Shown piece by piece: positions 17,611 to 26,781 of a stretch of 64,000 nt of DNA (position 1 is the stretch's first letter; each line of letters begins with the position of its first letter). The notes under the pieces are model-generated. The model had not been told where the DNA came from. It worked only from the letters and a program-made list of their open reading frames with translations, and searched no databases. Both the position numbers and the translations under genes were made by a program. Where the stretch lies: the NCBI RefSeq assembly GCF_030440575.1, contig NZ_CP047189.1:62001-126000 (forward strand), written 5' to 3'. This DNA is from Corynebacterium ciconiae DSM 44920 (GTDB taxonomy: Bacteria > Actinomycetota > Actinomycetes > Mycobacteriales > Mycobacteriaceae).

Positions 17611-18297
17611 CTAGAGCAGTTCCACCACCGCGTCGGCAGTAGCCTTCGCCGAGGTGGGATTCTGGCCTGTGACCAGGCGATCGTCCACCACCACATTCGA
17701 GGTAAACGGCAGGGTGTTCTTGGAGTAGTGCGCCCCGCGTCGGCGGGCCTCCTCCTCCACGTTATAGGGCACGAGAGAGTGCACCATGGCGGCCTTTTCT
17801 TCCGCCCAGGAAAAGCCGGTGATGTCTCGGCCCTCGATAAGCAAGGAGCCATCCTCAGTGGTGGTGTTGAGCAATCCGCAGTAGCCGTGGCACACCGCAG
17901 CCACCACACCACCACGGGCGGCGATGGCGCGGGTGAGCTCCTGCAGGCCCGTGCTCTCGGGGAAATCGAACATCACCCCGTGCCCGCCGGTGAAATAGAT
18001 GGCGTCATAATCCTGAGGGTTAATCTCCTCAGGGGAGGCTGTCGTGCCCAGCAGCGCCATGCGCTCGGGGTTGGTGTACCAAGCCTTGGCGGACTCATCA
18101 TAAAAAGGCGCCTTCAGCGATTGCGGCTCGATCGGGCAATAGCCGCCCTTGGGGCTGACGATGCGTTGCTCATAGCCCTGCTGCTCAAAACGATCCCACG
18201 CGTGGGTGAGCTCGGAAAGCCACAGGCCCGTGGCGCGCTCGGGCTTGGACTCGTAGCGATCGACGTTGGTGACAACATGCAGAATGCGGGTGCTCAT
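17611..18297 (-). CDS. Type 1 glutamine amidotransferase-like (DJ-1/PfpI, Hsp31-type) protein
   Basis: This 228-residue protein has the nucleophile elbow AVCHGYCGLL (Cys-His) and the preceding YFTGGHGVMFDFPES segment typical of Hsp31/YhbO-like glyoxalase III and chaperone proteins. It probably acts on methylglyoxal-type electrophiles or as a protein deglycase; this is family inference. AAAGGA is spaced 8 nt from ATG 18297, so that start is preferred to 18306. It precedes the MDR reductase on the same strand by 35 bp, and together they look like an electrophile-response pair. Confidence 0.87.
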   Translation of the reverse strand: MSTRILHVVTNVDRYESKPERATGLWLSELTHAWDRFEQQGYEQRIVSPKGGYCPIEPQSLKAPFYDESAKAWYTNPERMALLGTTASPEEINPQDYDAIYFTGGHGVMFDFPESTGLQELTRAIAARGGVVAAVCHGYCGLLNTTTEDGSLLIEGRDITGFSWAEEKAAMVHSLVPYNVEEEARRRGAHYSKNTLPFTSNVVVDDRLVTGQNPTSAKATADAVVELL

Positions 18298-18315
18298 CAG
18301 AGCCATCCTTTACTA

Positions 18316-18334
18316 GATAGGTAGTAGATCTATC
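18316..18334. promoter_or_regulatory. Candidate operator upstream of the DJ-1-like gene
   Basis: Interrupted inverted repeat GATAG-(9 nt)-CTATC with an internal palindrome TAGATCTA (18325-18332), 19-37 nt upstream of the chosen start. The regulator is unknown. Confidence 0.35.
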
Positions 18335-18388
18335 AGCATCCAACGCGCCACTGTCGCTCAGAATTCCCCGTACCGGCCTGATGAAAGA

Positions 18389-18428
18389 ACCGCGGCGGTC
18401 ACAGCATGAACGCTGTCACCGCCGCGGT
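18389..18428 (-). terminator. Terminator downstream of emb
   Basis: A 17-bp stem with one mismatch (ACCGCGGCGGTCACAGC at 18389-18405 against GCTGTCACCGCCGCGGT at 18412-18428) and a 6-nt loop. Reading on the minus strand it is followed by TTCTTTCAT. It lies 17 bp after the emb stop. Confidence 0.8.
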
Positions 18429-18445
18429 GGGTGCGAGGAGGGCAC

Positions 18446-21400
18446 TTAGTTGCGGAAGGTCTGCATCTTCGACGGCTTCCACAGCCCAGATCGAGTGATG
18501 GTCTCGGTATCGATCTTGGCCTCCTTGGGTGCATCCCCCTCAGAGTTGGTGCGCAGGGAGTAGTACTGCAGGCTGCCCCAGTCGCGCTTCCAATCGTTCT
18601 TCAGATATCCAGGCGCCTCATAGGAGGTGTTCACTGCCTCCGCGGTGCCGAGGGCACCGCCGCCGGTGAAGTCCTGGAAGCCGGAGAGGGATTCCTTACC
18701 GGGCTTATCCGGGGAGACGCGGTAGCGCGGAATTTCGGTCACGCCGGCATAGTGATCAAAGCTGCGCTGATCCGGGAACTGCAGCGCCACCGGCCAGTCG
18801 AGCAGGCCGGGGGTGTCGCTGCCGATGAGATCATTCACCGATTCCAGTCGCGGCACGCGCGGCGGGGTGAAGGCCAACCAGTGCCCGGGGTAGAGGGAAT
18901 CATCTTCGGCCTTGATGCGGATCACGTTGGCATCGCCGGGAAGATCATCCAGCGGCACGCGCAGGTTGCGCCAAATATCGTCGCGGAAGGCATCGATCGG
19001 CTCGTACTCGCCGAGCATCTTCACCGAACCGTCGGCATCGCGGTGGCCGTATTCCACCACCAGGGTTTCACCCTCGATGGAATCGCCGTTGACATCCTTG
19101 CGCTCGGTGGAGCCGGCCGCGGTGATCACCACGATCGGGGCATCCTCGCTGCGCTCAGCGGGCAGCGAGTACCAGTCACTCGTCACCGCTGCCGGAACCT
19201 GATCATTCTGGCGGTAGGAGCCGATCACCGGCACCTTCGCCGCATCCAGCCCGAAGGGCAGCTTGGCGTGGGAACCATTAGCGCCGGTCTTCTTGGTGAA
19301 ACCGCCCTCCGTTCCCACCGGCTGGCCCACCACAGACTCCTGAATCTCAATGTTGGTTTGGGGGCCGTCGAGTGCCTCCTCGGCGCTTTCCGGCCAGGCG
19401 CGGTAGCCGGAAACATCCAGGCGCACCGGCAGGTTATTGGGGCCGAAGCCATAGGAGTTCTCGCCATTATCCAAGGAGTCCTTGAGCTTCGTGCCATCGG
19501 CGGGGGAGAGGAAGGAATCGTTAGTGTTCGTCTCGATCATCGCGTCATTCGCCAGCTGGCCGGTGGTGCCGCCGAGCTCGCGGACGTTGCCGGTACCGAT
19601 GGAGTACTGCGGCCACTGCTTCAGGAAGCTCTTGGCAAAGGAGCCGTAGCTGATGACCAAAATGGCCACGCAGGCAATAGCAATGGGGGCGGCCAGAAGC
19701 TGGCCGGTACGCGAATGCGAGGCCGCGCTCTGGGCGCGCTTTTCCCGCTCTTCCTCGCGCCGGGCGGCGGCGATGGCCTCGTCCTTGGTGGCATTCTCTG
19801 CCAAGGCATCGGCCATGCGGGCCTGCTTGGCGTTTTCTTCCTCCTCGGCGGCGGAGACGTTTTGGGGCCTGCGCAGCGTTTCGAGGAAGGAAGCCAGCAC
19901 CGCAATGCCGAACACCACCAGGGTGAACACGAGGGCCACGGTAGCGAACTCGATGCCGAAGATCTGCGGGGTCTTATCCCACCACGGCACCCCGAAGCTG
20001 GAGACATACCACCAGCCGTTGATGCCGGCTAGGCTCACCGCGCCCACCGCCATCACCGCGGCCACCAAGAAGAGGCGGGTGGAACGGGACTGGCGGGCGT
20101 AGTTGGCCAAGGAGACGGCCGCCACGGCGGCCACCGCGGCGCTGAGCCCAGCCCACACACCGAAGTGGTGGGTCCACTTGGTCGGGGTGAATGTCATGAA
20201 GAACATCGCGCCTGCGAACACCAACAGCAAACGGGTGATGGAGGCAGAGTTGGTGCCCGGCACGGTGGTGGAACGCAGCTTGCTGTAGAGCACCACCGCC
20301 AGGGCGAAGAAGGCCATGATCACCGGGAAGCGGCGGGCCACCGAGCCGTCCACGCTGCCGAGCAGCAGGGCGGCGTAGCGGCTGTATTCCTGATACCACG
20401 CCAGGGAGGGGCCCACGATGCCGCGCACGCGGGTGGATTCCAGCGCCGAGGCCAAGGACTGATCGCCAAAGACGGCCACGCACACGGCGGTGCCGGCGGC
20501 CAGGAAGGGGGCGATAATGGCCATCACGTTGAACACGGTGGGGCCGGAGCCCATGATCTTCAATCGAGCCACCAGGATCTTCACCAGGGCGGCGAGGCTA
20601 ACGAGCAGTGCCGCCACGGCCATCAGGCCGGTGGGCCCAGCCGAGAGCGAAAACGCTGCGGCCAGCACCCCGAGCGCAGCGGGGAAAAGCCGGGCGGTGG
20701 CGATGGCGCGCTCGAAGCACACCCAGGTGACTACCACGCCGAGGGCGATAATGGGCTCGGGCCGCAGGCCGTTGTTGTAGGCCGTCCAGAATGCGAGGAA
20801 CAGCAGGGCTGCGGACCAGCGAGCGATGCGTCGAGAAGCAACTGCCTCGCCGAGCCGCGGCAGCATGGACTTGGACACAAACAACCAGGTGAGAATGGCG
20901 GCCACTAGCTGGGGCAGGCGCATCCACATCGAGGCGGTGGACACCTGCGCCATCGCGGCCAAAAGATCGTAGTAGGGAGAGCCGAAGGGCGACTCCGGTA
21001 CGCCGTACCAGCGGTAATAGTTGGCAATATAATCGGCGTGCTCGCTGGCGCGCGCCATGGTGAGGATGAAGCCATCATCGGAGGTATTGCCGCCGAAGAC
21101 GTACCAGAAGGCGATACCGGCCAGCACCATCAGATCCGTGGCGCGCAGCTTCTTCCACTCCGAGGGAATCTGCACAAAGCCACGGCCATCGGCGCGATCG
21201 AGGCGATAGAGCGCGCCCAGAGACAGCACGGCCATCACCACGCCGCCGATCATGCACGCCAGCTTCAGCACGGTGGGCGAGGAGGTGAAGCGCGAGTTGA
21301 TCTCCACCTGGGCGCTCAAGCCCTGATCCACCAAGTTCTGATAGTTCTCACTATTGTTATCGAGCTCGGTGTAGATGCCGCTGACCTGCGGGCGCTGATC

Positions 21401-21916
21401 CGAATCCACCTCGCCGAGGGTGGTGCCCTCCGCCTTCACGCTAGAGCCCTCGGCGCCGATGGAAATATCCAGCACCTCGCCGCGGAGGTCCTTCACCTCC
21501 TGCGGGTCCAGCCGCACCACGATCTCCTTCAAGGTGGAGACCACCAGATCACCATCGGTGCTGCGGACCATCAGGCCACGGTTAGCGGCCTCGGGGGAAT
21601 CCTGCGGCAGGGTGGACAGCAGCAGGTTCTGCCCCTCGCGGAGATCATCCACCGCATCCACGGGCATATGCACATCCAGCTGCTCGGGGGCGTAGGAGAT
21701 CAGCGGGGCGTTGACGGACTCAAGATCGCCCTGCGGCCAACTGAAGGAGGACTGCACCTGGTTGATCGGCATCAACGGGGTGAGCACAAAGAGCAGGAAC
21801 CCCAGCAGGCCAGTGATCACAGAGAACGCCTTGAGCCCCGTGCGTGGGGGCTGAGCGTGATCGCTGCTGCCGAGGTTTTCTGCAGGGTCAGACGAAGCGA
21901 GGACAGGAGTGGACAT
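18446..21916 (-). CDS. emb: Arabinosyltransferase Emb
   Basis: This 1156-residue GT-C glycosyltransferase, the usual length of corynebacterial Emb, extends the arabinan of arabinogalactan using decaprenyl-phospho-arabinose. The N-terminal transmembrane helix (about 30-50) is followed by an extracytoplasmic domain. A multi-helix membrane core has the GT-C DDx motif in GGNTSDDGFILTMA (about residue 280), and a large C-terminal extracytoplasmic carbohydrate-binding domain follows. A charged, coiled-coil-prone cytoplasmic loop (Ala/Glu/Lys/Arg-rich, roughly residues 680-725) interrupts the membrane part. TACAAT (21925-21930) lies 8 nt before the start. Mycobacteria have embCAB; only one copy is present here, as in corynebacteria. 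Confidence 0.96.
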   Translation of the reverse strand: MSTPVLASSDPAENLGSSDHAQPPRTGLKAFSVITGLLGFLLFVLTPLMPINQVQSSFSWPQGDLESVNAPLISYAPEQLDVHMPVDAVDDLREGQNLLLSTLPQDSPEAANRGLMVRSTDGDLVVSTLKEIVVRLDPQEVKDLRGEVLDISIGAEGSSVKAEGTTLGEVDSDQRPQVSGIYTELDNNSENYQNLVDQGLSAQVEINSRFTSSPTVLKLACMIGGVVMAVLSLGALYRLDRADGRGFVQIPSEWKKLRATDLMVLAGIAFWYVFGGNTSDDGFILTMARASEHADYIANYYRWYGVPESPFGSPYYDLLAAMAQVSTASMWMRLPQLVAAILTWLFVSKSMLPRLGEAVASRRIARWSAALLFLAFWTAYNNGLRPEPIIALGVVVTWVCFERAIATARLFPAALGVLAAAFSLSAGPTGLMAVAALLVSLAALVKILVARLKIMGSGPTVFNVMAIIAPFLAAGTAVCVAVFGDQSLASALESTRVRGIVGPSLAWYQEYSRYAALLLGSVDGSVARRFPVIMAFFALAVVLYSKLRSTTVPGTNSASITRLLLVFAGAMFFMTFTPTKWTHHFGVWAGLSAAVAAVAAVSLANYARQSRSTRLFLVAAVMAVGAVSLAGINGWWYVSSFGVPWWDKTPQIFGIEFATVALVFTLVVFGIAVLASFLETLRRPQNVSAAEEEENAKQARMADALAENATKDEAIAAARREEEREKRAQSAASHSRTGQLLAAPIAIACVAILVISYGSFAKSFLKQWPQYSIGTGNVRELGGTTGQLANDAMIETNTNDSFLSPADGTKLKDSLDNGENSYGFGPNNLPVRLDVSGYRAWPESAEEALDGPQTNIEIQESVVGQPVGTEGGFTKKTGANGSHAKLPFGLDAAKVPVIGSYRQNDQVPAAVTSDWYSLPAERSEDAPIVVITAAGSTERKDVNGDSIEGETLVVEYGHRDADGSVKMLGEYEPIDAFRDDIWRNLRVPLDDLPGDANVIRIKAEDDSLYPGHWLAFTPPRVPRLESVNDLIGSDTPGLLDWPVALQFPDQRSFDHYAGVTEIPRYRVSPDKPGKESLSGFQDFTGGGALGTAEAVNTSYEAPGYLKNDWKRDWGSLQYYSLRTNSEGDAPKEAKIDTETITRSGLWKPSKMQTFRN

Positions 21917-21924
21917 AAGGGCCC

Positions 21925-21930
21925 ATTGTA
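21925..21930 (-). promoter_or_regulatory. -10 box of emb
   Basis: On the minus strand TACAAT ends 8 nt before the emb ATG at 21916, compatible with a leaderless transcript. Confidence 0.45.
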
Positions 21931-22002
21931 CTTCCTCGGCCCTGCTGGCCTAGTTACGCGCGACCGGCCCCGGGATGGCCCCGTGACCGAAAGCGCAGCG
22001 CT

Positions 22003-24195
22003 CTAGCTGGGTGTGGCGGTGCGCACAACCACCACGAAAGGCCCGATCTGCTTCACCGTCCACGGCGCATCCTTGGCGGTGAACATCTCCGGGTTGAACC
22101 AGAGCGCCCGGAAACGGACATTCGGATTATTGGGGTAAATATCCTCCGAGATGTCGTGCTTCCACGCGCCCGCTGGGGTGTCCGTGGGCTGGCCGGTGCT
22201 GGGGGCAGAGGCCGATCCTCCCGCGCCACCCGAGCCCGAGCCGGTGGCCCCGGCCGCTGCGGCATCGCCGCTCGAGCCAGAGCCGGCGCCGGCGCCCGGG
22301 GCGGTGACATCAATGTCTTCCTCGGCTGGGGAACCATCGAGCTGCCCGCGGAAGACAAACGCATCCGGCATGCCAAAGGGCGAGGACTCCATGAGGGAGA
22401 CGAAGGAATCGGGGGTCATCTCGGGATCGAAGGAGGCTTGGGCCCAATCCTCCATCTGCTCATTGCGCTTCTCAAACAGCCCCAGCGGGTTGGCATAGTG
22501 GGCGGTCATGCCCTGGAAGCCGTGGAAGGGATAGTAGGAGAGCAGATTGAACTCATCCGTAAGGATCTGGGTATCGCCGGCGGGCTTGCCCAGCTCATCG
22601 GTGATGTACTGGGTGATCTCACCGTAGTAGCGGGCCGCGTTCGGCGGGTTGGAATCGCCGCGCTCGCCATTGCCATCGGTGTCGGTGTAGGCAAAGTCCA
22701 GCCCGCGGGAGAGCTTGGTGGGGATCTCTTGGGCGTAGTACACGCCACTCGCGCCCAGCACGATCACCAGCAGCGCAGTAATGGAGCTCTTCAGCTTCTT
22801 CGAGATCATCCGCGGATACAGCTGATCCAGCCCCACCAGCCGCAGCTCCGCGATACCGAGCACACCGGCGGTGGCCAGCTGCAAGGTGATCAGCGTTTCG
22901 AGGCGGAAGCCCAGCAGGGTGTTGCCGGCCAGGGTGACGATCATAGAGGCCACCGACCAGCCGTAGTACACCACCAGCGACAGCCCGAGCGCCCGAATAT
23001 CGCGATCGGCGGCGCGGATCACCAGATAGGCCACGCCGATCATGCACAGCACACCCACCAGCGAGAAGGAGAACATCGGCAGCGGGATCTCGGTGCCCTG
23101 GCGCGGCAGGTAGTGGGTGGCGGAGGACTCGGAGGTGGGCTCGCCACTGAGCACGGCGGCCAGATAGGGCCACCACACCAGCGCCGCCACCGCCAGCGAG
23201 CCCAGCCCGATGGTCACCAGCCGCAGCAGCGGCGCCATCGAGCGCGAGCTCACCACCGCGGTCACCAACGCCAGCAGCACCACCGACAGGGCGATCACGG
23301 CGGTAAACAGGGTGTACATCGAGGCCGAGGCGCCCAGGTAGATCACCAGCCCCAGCATGGACATCCGTGCCCCATCGAGGGCGCGCCGGGCCAGCACGGC
23401 CGCGGCGGGTGCGCCCATGGCGATGATGGCGGCATAGGGCTCGTGGGCGGCCACCACCAGGGTGATGGCGGTGGTGGTGAGCGCGATGGCGGTGGCCACC
23501 GGCAGGGAGCCGGTGATGCGCTGCCACACCGGCACGAGCACGCACCCCGCGGCGGCGAGGGTGATCAGCGACCACGGCTGGAAGGCCTCCCAGCCGGGCA
23601 GGTTGACGAGGTTAGCGAAGCGCCCGCCGAACCAGAACCAGCCCGCCGGGTAGAAGGGCGGGGTGTCGGCGTAGTTCATGTCCATCAGCCGCGCCGTGTC
23701 GGTCATGCGGGTGAGGAACTGGGTGCGGAAGCCCTGGTCCACGCTGGCGCCGTCGAGATAGAGACTGGTGGCCGAGAGCGGGATGCCGAGGGTGGAGACC
23801 ACCAGCCCGGCGGGGCTGAGATAGCACAGGGCGATGGTGAGCCAGCGCCGGATCGGGGAGCGGGAGGTGGATTCCCCGTGCCGCCAGGCGTGCTCATCCT
23901 GCAGCCACAGGTACACGAAGGTGAGCACGGTGAGCAGCAGGATCACGGTGACGGCTGTGGAGGCCGCGCGCGAGACATAGGAGGTGCCGAAGGCGGGCAG
24001 GTTGGTGGTTTTGAGCACCAACCAGGCCGCGAAGGTGGCCACGGCCCCGGCCACGCCGGCGGCCAGCACCGAAAGCGCCGCCTTGCCTGGGGTGAGGGCA
24101 TCTGGGGCGTAGGGGGCGAGGCCATCAGGTTCGGGGGTATCGCGGGCGTCGCGGGGAGCGCGCAGGGAGCCATCCGTGGCGGTGCTGGTACTCAT
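22003..24195 (-). CDS. aftA: Galactan arabinofuranosyltransferase AftA
   Basis: This 730-residue polytopic GT-C enzyme adds the first arabinofuranose to the galactan. The N-terminal two thirds has many transmembrane helices. The loop with YADTPPFYPAGWFWFGGR is characteristic of AftA, and the C-terminus is extracytoplasmic (WKHDISEDIYPNNPNVRFRA). An unusual Gly/Ser/Ala-rich stretch (about residues 628-668) lies in the C-terminal domain. The start at 24195 (MSTSTATDG) follows CACACT by 6 nt, and the longer reading frame to 24312 is rejected. The gene sits 86 bp upstream of emb, and a terminator separates it from the dprE operon. Confidence 0.94.
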   Translation of the reverse strand: MSTSTATDGSLRAPRDARDTPEPDGLAPYAPDALTPGKAALSVLAAGVAGAVATFAAWLVLKTTNLPAFGTSYVSRAASTAVTVILLLTVLTFVYLWLQDEHAWRHGESTSRSPIRRWLTIALCYLSPAGLVVSTLGIPLSATSLYLDGASVDQGFRTQFLTRMTDTARLMDMNYADTPPFYPAGWFWFGGRFANLVNLPGWEAFQPWSLITLAAAGCVLVPVWQRITGSLPVATAIALTTTAITLVVAAHEPYAAIIAMGAPAAAVLARRALDGARMSMLGLVIYLGASASMYTLFTAVIALSVVLLALVTAVVSSRSMAPLLRLVTIGLGSLAVAALVWWPYLAAVLSGEPTSESSATHYLPRQGTEIPLPMFSFSLVGVLCMIGVAYLVIRAADRDIRALGLSLVVYYGWSVASMIVTLAGNTLLGFRLETLITLQLATAGVLGIAELRLVGLDQLYPRMISKKLKSSITALLVIVLGASGVYYAQEIPTKLSRGLDFAYTDTDGNGERGDSNPPNAARYYGEITQYITDELGKPAGDTQILTDEFNLLSYYPFHGFQGMTAHYANPLGLFEKRNEQMEDWAQASFDPEMTPDSFVSLMESSPFGMPDAFVFRGQLDGSPAEEDIDVTAPGAGAGSGSSGDAAAAGATGSGSGGAGGSASAPSTGQPTDTPAGAWKHDISEDIYPNNPNVRFRALWFNPEMFTAKDAPWTVKQIGPFVVVVRTATPS

Positions 24196-24263
24196 GCATT
24201 TAGTGTGGCACACCCGCGCGCGGGGATAGAAAACATCCACGCTGCTCACTGATTGCTTCCCAT

Positions 24264-24275
24264 GCTTATCGACGC
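24264..24275 (+). repeat. 12-mer GCTTATCGACGC, copy 4 (intergenic)
   Basis: Exact copy in the aftA upstream region, followed by CACC. Confidence 0.85.
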
Positions 24276-24309
24276 CACCTCCCTGCCCACCCACCAGCAG
24301 CAAGAACAG

Positions 24310-24366
24310 CACCGGCGCCGGCAGCGCAGCGGAGAGGATCTCCGAGCAACGCAGCCGACGCCGGTG
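24310..24366 (-). terminator. Terminator of the dprE1-dprE2 operon
   Basis: A 13-bp outer stem with one mismatch (24310-24322 with 24354-24366) and an inner GGAGA/TCTCC hairpin. It lies 27 bp after the dprE2 stop, reading on the minus strand, so aftA is expected to have its own promoter. Confidence 0.65.
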
Positions 24367-24392
24367 GGAAAACCGTCGCGGGGTTTAGGGCT

Positions 24393-25154
24393 TTAGAAGG
24401 GCAGCTTGCGGAAGATGGGCTTCGGCACGTGCTGCAGGATCATCATCACCGGCTGGAACAGCGGGTGAACCCAGATCACGTCCTTGTTGTTGTGCACGCC
24501 CTTGAACACGGCGGAGGCCACGTCTTCGCGGTTGACGGTGAGCGGGGCCTCGTCGAGCTCTTCGGTCATCTTGGTGCGCACCTGGCCGGGGCGGACCACG
24601 AGCACGTGGGCGCCGCTGTCGCGCAGGGCCTCGCCGAGCTGCTCGTAGAAAGCATCGAAGCCGGCCTTGGTGGCGCCGTAGACAAAGTTGGAGCGGCGCA
24701 CCTTCACCCCGGCCACCGAGGACAGCGCCACGATGTGGCCGTGGCCCTGCTTCTTAAACTTCTGGCCCAGCAGGGTGCCCACGGACACGCCGCCGGTGAA
24801 GTTGATATTCGCGGCCTTGACGGCTTCTTCCTGGTTTTGCCACTGCTCCTCGTTATCGCCGAGGATGCCGAAGGCCACGATGGCCACATCCACATCGCCG
24901 GCGGAGAAGGCGAGATCAATCACCTCAGGGTGGGAGGCGGTATCGGTGGCGTCAAAGTCCAGCACCTCCACGGCGGAGGCGCCGGCCTTCTCCATCCGGG
25001 CGGTGGCTTCGGCGATGCGTGGGGAGTCCTCGCGGGCGGCGAGGGTGACCCTCGCGGGGCCTTCCTTGAGGAAGCGCTCGACAATGGCGAGTCCGATATC
25101 GGAGGTGCCGCCGAGCAGAAGAATGTTTTGGGCTTGGCCTACAGCGTTCAGCAT
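24393..25154 (-). CDS. dprE2: Decaprenylphospho-2-keto-arabinose reductase DprE2
   Basis: This 253-residue short-chain dehydrogenase has the cofactor loop LLGGTSDIGLAI near the N-terminus and the catalytic elements VALSSVAGV and YGATKAGFDAF (Tyr-x-x-x-Lys). It reduces decaprenylphosphoryl-2-keto-erythro-pentofuranose to decaprenylphosphoryl-arabinose, completing the epimerisation begun by DprE1. The sequence and its position directly after dprE1 (40-bp gap; AAAGGAA ribosome binding site) make the assignment firm. Confidence 0.96.
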   Translation of the reverse strand: MLNAVGQAQNILLLGGTSDIGLAIVERFLKEGPARVTLAAREDSPRIAEATARMEKAGASAVEVLDFDATDTASHPEVIDLAFSAGDVDVAIVAFGILGDNEEQWQNQEEAVKAANINFTGGVSVGTLLGQKFKKQGHGHIVALSSVAGVKVRRSNFVYGATKAGFDAFYEQLGEALRDSGAHVLVVRPGQVRTKMTEELDEAPLTVNREDVASAVFKGVHNNKDVIWVHPLFQPVMMILQHVPKPIFRKLPF

Positions 25155-25194
25155 GTGGGTTCCTTTCTTGCGCGTAGCGCTACTGTGACTGGCG

Positions 25195-26661
25195 TTAGCG
25201 CAGCTCGAGGCGGCGGCTCATGTCGGAGGCGAAGACACCGTGCGGGTCGATGGCGTTGCGGGTGGCCAGCCAGCCCTCCATGCCGGGATACATCTGGTGG
25301 AAGTTCTCGGCGGTGGTGCGGGACTCCTTGGCCAGATAGAGGCGGCCGCCGAATTCCATCACGCGGCGATCCAGATCATCCAAGAACTGGCCGAGGCCCT
25401 TCTTGATGGGGAAGTCCACGCACACATTCCAGCCAGGCATCGGGTAGGACAGCGGGGCCTTGTTGCCCTCGCCGAAGAGCTTGAACACATTGAGTGCCGA
25501 GTAGTGGCCGGAGGCCTGGATGTCCTTGACGATGGACTTGAACGGCTCCACTGCCTCGCGCGGCACCACAAACTGGTACTGCAGGAAGCCGCGCTTGCCG
25601 TAGCCACGGTTCCACTCGCCGATGAGATCCAGCGGCTGATAGAACTGGGTGAGGTTTTGCACCTGGTTCTTGTAGGTGCCGGACTTCAACCACCACAGCT
25701 CGCCGATGGCCACCATGGACATCTTGTTCATGGTGAAGCTGGGGAAAATATCGGGCACGGTCACCAGCTGCGGGGCGTTGAACTTCAGCGGATCCTTCGC
25801 CAGCTTGGGGTTGAGCTCCTCCAGCTGGGCGAGGGTGGCCAAGGAGCCGCGGGAGATAGCGGCGCGGCCGAGCTTCGGCTCCGGGGAGATGGCGTCGAAC
25901 CATGCGGAAGAATAGGTGTAGTTCTTCTCGGATCCATCGGAGTGGAACTCGATGGTCTCGTCGAGGTTGCCGGTGAGATCGCCATCGGCAATGAAGTAGG
26001 CGGTCTCGGTGCGGGTCATCTTGATGCGGGCCCGCAGGATGATGCCGGTCAGTCCCATGCCGCCGACGGTGGCCCAGAACAGTTCGCCCTCGGGGTCATC
26101 GGCGGAGCCCTCCGGCTCGAGGTGCAGGATGCGGCCATCGGCCACCAGCAGCTCCATGGACACCACGTGGTCGCCGAAGGAGCCGGCGGAGTGGTGGTTC
26201 TTGCCGTGAATATCGGGGCCGATCGCGCCGCCGATGGTCACCTGGCGGGTTCCGGGCAGAACCGGCACCCACAGCCCATAGGGCAGGGCGGCCTTCATCA
26301 GCTGGTCGAGGGTGACACCGCCGTCCACGTCCACGATGGCGGTTTCGGTGTCGATGGAGTGGATGTGGTTCAGCGGAGTCATATCCACCACGAGGCCACC
26401 GGCGTTTTGGGCCGGATCGCCGTAGGAGCGGCCCATACCGCGGGCAACAATGCCGCGCTTGAGGTGGTTGGGCTTAGACTCGTTCTGCTCCGCCACGAGG
26501 GTGACGGCGCGGACGATCTCTTCCACATCGGGGGTGGACAGCACGTGAGCCGTGGTGGCGGCGGTGCGGCCCCAGCCGGTGAGGGTTGTGGCTTCTGTGT
26601 GCAGGGTTCCGTGGGCACCGTTCGAAGCAGCGGTGCTGGTCTTACCTTGTGTGCTCGTCAT
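25195..26661 (-). CDS. dprE1: Decaprenylphosphoryl-ribose 2'-oxidase DprE1
   Basis: This FAD-dependent oxidase of 488 residues is the first half of the DprE1/DprE2 epimerase that makes the arabinose donor. The flavin domain includes [17 protein letters not shown] and [20 protein letters not shown]. The active-site cysteine hit by benzothiazinones in mycobacteria (Cys387 in M. tuberculosis) is present in [15 protein letters not shown], here at residue 414. About 30 extra residues rich in Thr/Ala/Gly precede the conserved part. In mycobacteria gtrA lies directly upstream of dprE1; here it is about 28 kb away. Confidence 0.97.
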   Translation of the reverse strand: MTSTQGKTSTAASNGAHGTLHTEATTLTGWGRTAATTAHVLSTPDVEEIVRAVTLVAEQNESKPNHLKRGIVARGMGRSYGDPAQNAGGLVVDMTPLNHIHSIDTETAIVDVDGGVTLDQLMKAALPYGLWVPVLPGTRQVTIGGAIGPDIHGKNHHSAGSFGDHVVSMELLVADGRILHLEPEGSADDPEGELFWATVGGMGLTGIILRARIKMTRTETAYFIADGDLTGNLDETIEFHSDGSEKNYTYSSAWFDAISPEPKLGRAAISRGSLATLAQLEELNPKLAKDPLKFNAPQLVTVPDIFPSFTMNKMSMVAIGELWWLKSGTYKNQVQNLTQFYQPLDLIGEWNRGYGKRGFLQYQFVVPREAVEPFKSIVKDIQASGHYSALNVFKLFGEGNKAPLSYPMPGWNVCVDFPIKKGLGQFLDDLDRRVMEFGGRLYLAKESRTTAENFHQMYPGMEGWLATRNAIDPHGVFASDMSRRLELR

Positions 26662-26714
26662 CGCTACACAAGGCTACCCCGCAGGGCCGCGATTGTGGGT
26701 TTGCATGCCCGTTT

Positions 26715-26741
26715 TGTTGAGTTGTTGTGAACAATCCAACA
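26715..26741. promoter_or_regulatory. Imperfect palindrome upstream of dprE1
   Basis: TGTTGAGTTGTT-GTG-AACAATCCAACA, 12-nt arms with two mismatches, flanked by GCATG and CATGC. It could be an operator for dprE1 or a hairpin after the helicase gene. There is no T tract. Confidence 0.35.
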
Positions 26742-26781
26742 TGCAGACGCCGCCGCACACCTGCGGGCCGCAAGCCTCTGG

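Noticed and set aside
18431..20032. 533-codon plus-strand frame opposite emb
   Set aside because: Shadow frame; no domain and no ribosome binding site; emb is certain on the other strand.
22156..24252. 698-codon open frame on the plus strand opposite aftA
   Set aside because: Antisense shadow of a GC-rich gene; His/Gly/Arg-rich translation without domains, while the minus strand gives a clear AftA.
25240..26730. 496-codon plus-strand frame opposite dprE1
   Set aside because: Shadow frame over an unmistakable DprE1.
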